Below are positions 8,431 through 11,481 of a stretch of 11,481 nucleotides of DNA, piece after piece. The stretch's first letter is position 1. Each line of letters begins with the position of its first letter. The notes beneath the pieces were generated by a model. The model was not told the DNA's origin. It made no database searches and saw nothing but the letters and a program-made list of their open reading frames with translations. The DNA is from JBGPJM01 sp041485385 (GTDB taxonomy: Bacteria > Planctomycetota > Phycisphaerae > Phycisphaerales > UBA1924): positions 1 to 11,481 of the forward strand of contig JBGPJM010000159.1 in the NCBI GenBank assembly GCA_041485385.1, read 5' to 3'. The position numbers were made by a program, and so were the translations under genes.

Positions 8431-8712
8431 ATGACGGGCGGGATCCCCGAGATCGTGGCGACGGCGGGAGCGATCCTTCTCCAGGAGGGGGCGCGCGAGG
8501 TGTACGTCTTCGGCTCCTGGGCCCGCGGCGAGGCCCGCGACGGGTCGGACCTGGACCTGGCCGTGACCGGCCTGCCGCCGGAGCATCTCCTGCGGGCCAT
8601 GCAGCGCGTCACCGACGCCACCCGGCGCATGGTCGACGTCGTCGAGACCGAGCGCGAGCCCGCGTTCATCGACTACCTCCGCAGCAGGGGAGAGCTGCGC
8701 CGTGTCGCCTGA
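8431..8712 (+). CDS. Minimal nucleotidyltransferase (MNT), antitoxin of MNT-HEPN type
   Basis: A 93-residue protein of the usual size for minimal nucleotidyltransferases. It shows the polymerase-beta-type signature GSWARGEARDGSDLDLAV: Gly28-Ser29, then Asp40 and Asp42 as metal ligands, with Asp69 (MVDVV) as the likely third carboxylate. The ATG at 8431 is chosen because GGGAGG sits five bases upstream and the fold starts there. The frame stays open further upstream, but that part translates through palindromic repeats. The stop overlaps the next gene by 11 nt, so the two are translationally coupled. In characterised MNT-HEPN pairs this enzyme transfers AMP to a tyrosine of the HEPN RNase and silences it. 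That role is inferred here. The catalytic residues are all present. Confidence 0.88.
   Translation: MTGGIPEIVATAGAILLQEGAREVYVFGSWARGEARDGSDLDLAVTGLPPEHLLRAMQRVTDATRRMVDVVETEREPAFIDYLRSRGELRRVA
8687..8692 (+). promoter_or_regulatory. Ribosome binding site for the HEPN gene
   Basis: GGGGAG lies nine bases before the GTG at 8702, inside the MNT coding sequence. It supports the GTG start, since the next Met is about 45 residues into the protein. Confidence 0.5.
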
Positions 8713-9166
8713 GCTCGCGGCGTTGATCGCCGAGCACCGCGCTCGCCTGGATCGGCTGGTCCGCGACCATGAGGCGTTCTTCGCCGGCCTGCAGAGCGAG
8801 CCGCCCGGGCTGATCGAGCGAGAGGCCGCCGGGGCCATGCTCCACTCGTTCTATATGGGAATCGAGTTCATCCTCCGGGCGATCGCCGAGGGGTTCGACG
8901 GTGGGGTACGCAAGTCCGATGCCTGGCACACCGAGCTCCTTGAGTCGATGATGCGCCCGGGGCCGCGCCGACAGGCGGTGCTCTCGCCGGAGACAGGTCA
9001 GTCGCTGAAGCCGTATCTGGCGTTCCGCCACCGCTTCCGCAACATCTACGGCAACGTCCTGGATTGGGCGCTGATGCAGCCACTTGTTCTCCAGGTCGCG
9101 CGGGTGTTTGAACGCTTTCAGGGCGACTTGACGCGATTCCTGGACTCCCCGGGGCCACGCCAGTGA
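8702..9166 (+). CDS. HEPN domain, HepT-like ribonuclease toxin candidate
   Basis: A 154-residue, mostly helical protein whose GTG start overlaps the MNT gene by 11 nt, a typical toxin-antitoxin arrangement. The key region is FRHRFRNIYG (residues 108-117) followed by LDW and QPL, as in HepT-like proteins. In characterised HepT the active motif is R-x4-H-x-Y, in which Arg and His cut RNA and Tyr is AMPylated by the partner. Here the same spacing gives Arg109-x4-Asn114-x-Tyr116: Arg and the acceptor Tyr are kept but His is replaced by Asn, with another His at 110. This may be a normal subfamily variant, which I believe exists among HepT-like proteins, or a weakened nuclease. It is most likely cytoplasmic and binds the MNT partner. 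Confidence 0.82.
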   Translation: MSPELAALIAEHRARLDRLVRDHEAFFAGLQSEPPGLIEREAAGAMLHSFYMGIEFILRAIAEGFDGGVRKSDAWHTELLESMMRPGPRRQAVLSPETGQSLKPYLAFRHRFRNIYGNVLDWALMQPLVLQVARVFERFQGDLTRFLDSPGPRQ

Positions 9167-9194
9167 GCCTCCCCTTCGTCATCAACAGGAGCTA

Positions 9195-9286
9195 GGGCAC
9201 CCGCGGCGGCCGCGGCAACTCGGTCCCCGAGACGGGGTATGTCCAGTTTGCGCGCCATAGCGGGGGAATAGGTGCGGATCCTCTTG
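9195..9286 (+). repeat. 92-bp extragenic repeat, copy 2
   Basis: About 90% identical to 8002-8093 and in the same orientation. It starts 28 nt after the HEPN stop codon, almost the same distance as copy 1 from the Rhs stop. Together the copies bracket the MNT-HEPN pair as direct repeats. Confidence 0.85.
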
Positions 9287-9328
9287 CGTCCGAGCCGCGG
9301 CGACGTAGAGTGGGGAACGAACAGGGGC

Positions 9329-9359
9329 GCTCTCGCTGAGGCGCGGAGGGCGCGGGAGG
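9329..9359 (+). repeat. 31-nt GC-rich repeat, copy 1
   Basis: Matches 9780-9810 at 28 of 31 positions. The shared core is GAGGCGCGGAGGGCGCGGGA. In both places a CTGCTTA heptamer array follows (here 38 nt later, after the G-rich run), so the pair forms a composite unit. Confidence 0.75.
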
Positions 9360-9360
9360 A

Positions 9361-9392
9361 GGGGATGGGGATGGGGAGTGGGCGATGGGGGG
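9361..9392 (+). other. G-quadruplex-prone run
   Basis: Runs of 4, 4, 4, 3 and 6 G are separated by AT, AT, AGT and CGAT on the + strand, which meets the usual G3+N1-7 pattern with room for four tetrads. It is preceded by further G3-G4 runs from 9347. Folding is a prediction. Confidence 0.6.
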
Positions 9393-9396
9393 TCTT

Positions 9397-9431
9397 CTGC
9401 TTACTGCTTTCCGCTCGCTGCTTACTCGTGC
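9397..9431 (+). repeat. CTGCTTA-type heptamer array, copy 1
   Basis: Five consecutive 7-nt units. Units 1 and 4 read CTGCTTA, unit 2 CTGCTTT, unit 3 CCGCTCG and unit 5 CTCGTGC, so the pattern decays in the last unit. The same array type recurs at 9826-9860. Confidence 0.65.
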
Positions 9432-9451
9432 GCAGGCGCCTCCCCGCCTGC

Positions 9452-9486
9452 ACATCCGGCATCCCACATCCGACATCCCACACCGC
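9452..9486 (+). repeat. ACATCCS-type heptamer array
   Basis: Five consecutive 7-nt units: ACATCCG, GCATCCC, ACATCCG, ACATCCC and a degenerate ACACCGC. It shares the 7-nt period with the neighbouring CTGCTTA array but not its sequence. Confidence 0.65.
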
Positions 9487-9547
9487 GCCGGGCGTTTCAG
9501 GGTTTCCGCCCATCCCGCGTCTGCAAACCACGCGCAACTCACGTTAT

Positions 9548-9568
9548 CACAAGCACTTACAGCGAAAA
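9548..9568 (+). repeat. CACAAGCAYTTACAGC element, copy 1
   Basis: Matches 9629-9649 at 19 of 21 positions, exactly 81 bp apart. The sequence between the two is not repeated. This is the AT-richer part of the spacer. Confidence 0.55.
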
Positions 9569-9628
9569 TCCTCGACTTCTCCCGTGCGCGCATCTTGGCA
9601 ACCGCTAACCGGCATCAACTCCATATCC

Positions 9629-9649
9629 CACAAGCATTTACAGCAAAAA
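9629..9649 (+). repeat. CACAAGCAYTTACAGC element, copy 2
   Basis: Second copy of the element at 9548-9568. It runs directly into the first A-tract of the phased array. Confidence 0.55.
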
Positions 9650-9760
9650 AACCCCCGAAAAAAAGTCGCAAAAAGTCGCAAAAAATCGACGGAAGTCAAC
9701 GAAAGTCGCAACAACTCACCCCAATCTCAACGCAACTCGCCCCCGACTCAACCGAACTCG
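9645..9760 (+). repeat. Helically phased A-tract / TC array
   Basis: Four A-tracts of 5-7 bases are centred near 9648, 9661, 9672 and 9682. From 9666 on, a TC dinucleotide recurs ten times at steps of 10 or 11 bp (9666, 9676, 9686, 9696, 9706, 9716, 9727, 9737, 9748, 9758), with GTCGC units in the first half and CTC units in the second. The average step equals one helical turn, so the motif always faces the same side of the DNA. Intrinsic bending or a protein-binding array upstream of the transporter is possible. Confidence 0.65.
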
Positions 9761-9779
9761 CCGGAATGGAACCTGGGAA

Positions 9780-9810
9780 GCTCTCGCAGAGGCGCGGAGG
9801 GCGCGGGAAA
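9780..9810 (+). repeat. 31-nt GC-rich repeat, copy 2
   Basis: Second copy of 9329-9359, again followed (15 nt later) by a CTGCTTA heptamer array. Confidence 0.75.
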
Positions 9811-9825
9811 GGCGGGGACGCGGGA

Positions 9826-9860
9826 CTGCTCGCTGCTTACTGCTTCCTGCTTACTCCTCC
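9826..9860 (+). repeat. CTGCTTA-type heptamer array, copy 2
   Basis: Five 7-nt units: CTGCTCG, CTGCTTA, CTGCTTC, CTGCTTA and a degenerate CTCCTCC. It ends 39 nt before the transporter start. Confidence 0.65.
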
Positions 9861-9899
9861 CCAGTTGGACACTTTCTCCCCGCCCCCCAACACTCGCTC

Positions 9900-11261
9900 G
9901 TGCGCACGGACGCGGCCAAGCTCGCCCTCACCTACCTCGCCCATCCCCTCGCCTCCTTCCACCCGGCGCGGATGCCCGCCATGGTGCGCCGCAACTACCG
10001 CTTCGAGCTGGTGGCCACCTCGTTCTTCTCGCTGGTCGCGGCCCTCGTCGAGGGCGGCCTCATCGGCGTCATCGTCAAGAACGCCTTCGAGGGCGTCGCC
10101 GAGCAGAGGCTCCTGCACTACGCCGTCGCGGTGCTGGCCGCGGCACCGGAGTTCGCCAACCTCACCAGCTTCCTCTGGGCCCGGCTCAGCCACGGGCGGC
10201 CGAAGGTGCGGTTCATCAACACGCTGCAACTGGCGGTGGCGGTGATCGTCGGGCTGATCGCGCTGGTGCCGCGGAGCCAGGCCGGGCTGCTGATGCTCGG
10301 GGGCGCGGTGATCGCGGCGCGGGTGTGCCTCACGGGGATCATCACGCTGCGGGCGACGGTGTGGCTGGCGAACTACCCGCGGAGCGACCGGGCCCGGGTG
10401 ACGGGGAAGCTCTCGACGCTGCAATCGCTGATCGTGGCCGCGGTGGGGCTGGGGGTGAGCACGGCAATGGACCTGCGGCCCGACAGCTTCCGCGTGTACT
10501 TCCCGTGCGCCGCCGCTGGGGCGCTGGTGGGCGTCGCGGCGTACGCCCGCGTGCGCGTCCGCGGCAGCCGGCGGATGCTCCGTGTCGAGCGCGAGTCGGG
10601 CGACGACGATGCCGGGCCATCGTTCAACCCGATGGCGATGTGGCGGACGCTCGCGGCCGACCGGCGCTACGCGTGGTTCATGCTCAACATGTTCATCCTG
10701 GGGACGGGGAACCTGATGCTGACGGCGCCGCTGGTGATCACGCTGAAGGACCAGTTCGGCCAGGGGTACCTGGGGGGCGTGCTGGTGATCCAGTCGATCC
10801 CGATGCTGGTGATGCCGCTGGCGATCCCCCTGTGGGCGCGGCTGCTGGACCGCGTGCACGTGGTGCGGTTCCGCAGCGTGCACTCCTGGGCGTTCGTCGC
10901 GGCCCAGTCGCTGGTGCTGCTGGGGGCGACGACGGGCGCGCTGTGGATGATGTACGTGGGCGCGGCCGCGCTGGGCGTGGGGTACGGCGGCGGCGCGCTG
11001 GCGTGGAACCTCGGGCACCTGGATTTCGCCCCCGCGCACAAGGCGTCGCAGTACATGGGCGTGCACGTGACGCTCAACGGCGTGCGCGGGCTGGCGGCGC
11101 CGCTGCTGGCGGTGTTCGTGTACGACCGCCTGAGCGCGGCCGCCGCGGGGCAGTGGGTCTTCGGCGTGAGCGTGGTGCTGTGCGTGGTGGGGGCGGTGGG
11201 GTTTGGGGTGCTGGCGAGGGGGATGGGGGGGGAGGGTTCCGAGGGCGGAGAGAAGAGATGA
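9900..11261 (+). CDS. MFS-type membrane transporter
   Basis: A 453-residue integral membrane protein with about twelve hydrophobic segments (near residues 36-60, 73-96, 107-124, 128-150, 172-190, 198-216, 258-281, 290-312, 328-345, 348-368, 392-409 and 419-440). They split 6+6 around a hydrophilic central loop (about 217-257), the usual major facilitator layout. SHGRPKVRF after helix 2 and LDRVHVVRFR after helix 8 look like the basic loop motifs of that superfamily, and SQYMGVHVTLNGVRGLAAP is typical of some members. The substrate cannot be told. The GTG at 9900 has no Shine-Dalgarno; ATGs at 9972 and 9981 (codons 25 and 28) are alternatives that keep all helices. The last residues are a Gly/Glu-rich tail encoded by long G-runs. 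It stands alone after a 733-bp spacer and converges on the next gene. Confidence 0.87.
   Translation: MRTDAAKLALTYLAHPLASFHPARMPAMVRRNYRFELVATSFFSLVAALVEGGLIGVIVKNAFEGVAEQRLLHYAVAVLAAAPEFANLTSFLWARLSHGRPKVRFINTLQLAVAVIVGLIALVPRSQAGLLMLGGAVIAARVCLTGIITLRATVWLANYPRSDRARVTGKLSTLQSLIVAAVGLGVSTAMDLRPDSFRVYFPCAAAGALVGVAAYARVRVRGSRRMLRVERESGDDDAGPSFNPMAMWRTLAADRRYAWFMLNMFILGTGNLMLTAPLVITLKDQFGQGYLGGVLVIQSIPMLVMPLAIPLWARLLDRVHVVRFRSVHSWAFVAAQSLVLLGATTGALWMMYVGAAALGVGYGGGALAWNLGHLDFAPAHKASQYMGVHVTLNGVRGLAAPLLAVFVYDRLSAAAAGQWVFGVSVVLCVVGAVGFGVLARGMGGEGSEGGEKR
11189..11236 (+). other. G-run cluster at the 3' end of the transporter gene
   Basis: On the coding strand, runs of 5, 4, 4, 5, 8 and 3 G follow each other, some with loops short enough for G-quadruplex formation. 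They encode the VVGAVGFGVLARGMGGEG end of the protein. Slippage at the 8-G run could also shift the frame near the C-terminus. Confidence 0.5.
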
Positions 11262-11289
11262 CTGAACGAGACGGGCGGTGGGCAGGCAG

Positions 11290-11319
11290 CGATGGTCGTC
11301 CGAGATCAGACGATCGTCG
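11290..11319. terminator. Weak hairpin between convergent genes
   Basis: Bases 11290-11300 pair with 11309-11319 around an 8-nt loop, nine Watson-Crick positions of eleven plus G-T pairs. It has no T-run, and it overlaps the end of the minus-strand gene. A two-way terminator is possible but poorly supported. Confidence 0.2.
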
Positions 11320-11481
11320 CCTCGCGTTCGATCTGCGCGAGCAGGTCCTGCACGCCGAGCATGAGCGACCAGTGCTTGAGGTACGCGACATCCAGCCGGC
11401 CGAACTGGACCTCGTACACTCTGAGGGCATCGGTGAAATGCTTCCGGCTCCCGCCGGAGTCGCCTGACCACTTGAGCTTCA
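11306..11481 (-). CDS. C-terminal end of a nucleotidyltransferase-like protein (partial)
   Basis: Read on the minus strand from the window edge, 57 residues end at a TGA (11306-11308). The frame begins KLKWSGDSGGSRKHF, continues ALRVYEVQFGRLDVAYLKHW and ends LGVQDLLAQIEREATIV. This pattern (KLxWxxxGGxSxxxxxDALxVxxVQxxxLDxxYLxxWxxxLGVxDLL) is familiar from the C-terminus of a family of hypothetical proteins with an N-terminal nucleotidyltransferase fold. The catalytic part lies outside the window, so activity cannot be judged. It converges on the transporter gene with 44 bp between the stop codons. Confidence 0.65.
   Translation of the reverse strand, partial: KLKWSGDSGGSRKHFTDALRVYEVQFGRLDVAYLKHWSLMLGVQDLLAQIEREATIV

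Larger units (their letters stand above)
9167..9899. other. Long noncoding mosaic of short repeats
   Basis: This 733-bp region precedes the transporter. Open frames exist but translate to repeat-derived, low-complexity peptides, so I call no gene. It contains, in order: the second 92-bp element, a 31-nt repeat copy, a G-rich run, a CTGCTTA-type heptamer array, an ACATCCS-type heptamer array, a pair of 21-nt elements 81 bp apart, an A-tract/TC array with about 10-bp spacing, the second 31-nt copy and a second CTGCTTA-type array. No clear -35/-10 promoter is visible. Confidence 0.7.

Noticed and set aside
7954..8838. Minus-strand frame of 294 residues over the spacer and MNT gene
   Set aside because: It runs antisense through repeats and the MNT gene and shows no domain. 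I saw no credible immunity gene for the Rhs protein in this spacer.
8002..9286. Insertion sequence ends flanking the MNT-HEPN pair
   Set aside because: The 92-bp copies are direct, not inverted, and no transposase lies between them, so I keep them only as a possible cassette boundary.
9645..9760. CRISPR array
   Set aside because: The repeating unit is 10-11 nt and degenerate, with no 25-40 nt direct repeats or spacers. No cas genes are present.
9272..11467. 731-residue plus-strand frame over the spacer and transporter
   Set aside because: It starts in the repeat region and continues out of frame through the transporter gene as an Arg/Ala/Gly-rich translation. The overlapping frame has twelve clear membrane helices.

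Overview
The window is GC-rich and looks like chromosomal DNA of a planctomycete, most likely class Phycisphaerae. The main clue is the end of the first gene: a tandem EF-hand-like dockerin with DFNxDGxxNSQDFFDFL motifs, of a kind I associate with surface proteins of that group. The noncoding DNA fits too, being crowded with small dispersed repeats. The assignment is an inference from these traits, not from a marker gene.

Layout. (1) Positions 3-7976 (+) hold the 3' part of a very large gene for an exported mosaic protein. In order it has: repeated beta-helix-like units (two nearly identical blocks 753 bp apart), three PPC-like beta domains, an IPT/TIG-like domain, a long Rhs/YD-repeat shell ending in a conserved Rhs core motif, a short compositionally different tip, a proline/glycine linker, a second set of beta-rich adhesion-type domains and a C-terminal dockerin. 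The start of the gene lies outside the window. (2) Positions 7977-8430 are noncoding and packed with inverted repeats. (3) Positions 8431-9166 (+) hold an overlapping pair, a minimal nucleotidyltransferase followed by a HEPN/HepT-like protein, which resembles an MNT-HEPN toxin-antitoxin module. (4) Positions 9167-9899 are noncoding. They hold a second copy of a 92-bp element also found just after the Rhs gene, a G-quadruplex-prone run, two types of heptamer array, and an A-tract/TC array with DNA-helix spacing. (5) Positions 9900-11261 (+) encode a 12-helix MFS-type transporter. (6) From 11306 to the window edge (-) is the C-terminal end of another gene, probably of a nucleotidyltransferase-like family, convergent with the transporter.

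The genes do not form one pathway. The Rhs-dockerin protein is probably cell-surface or secreted. The MNT-HEPN pair looks like an independent accessory module between two copies of the same extragenic repeat, and the transporter is a separate unit. The most unusual material is the noncoding DNA around the toxin-antitoxin pair and the placement of an Rhs core inside a dockerin-anchored protein with 682 residues after the position where a toxin tip normally ends the protein.
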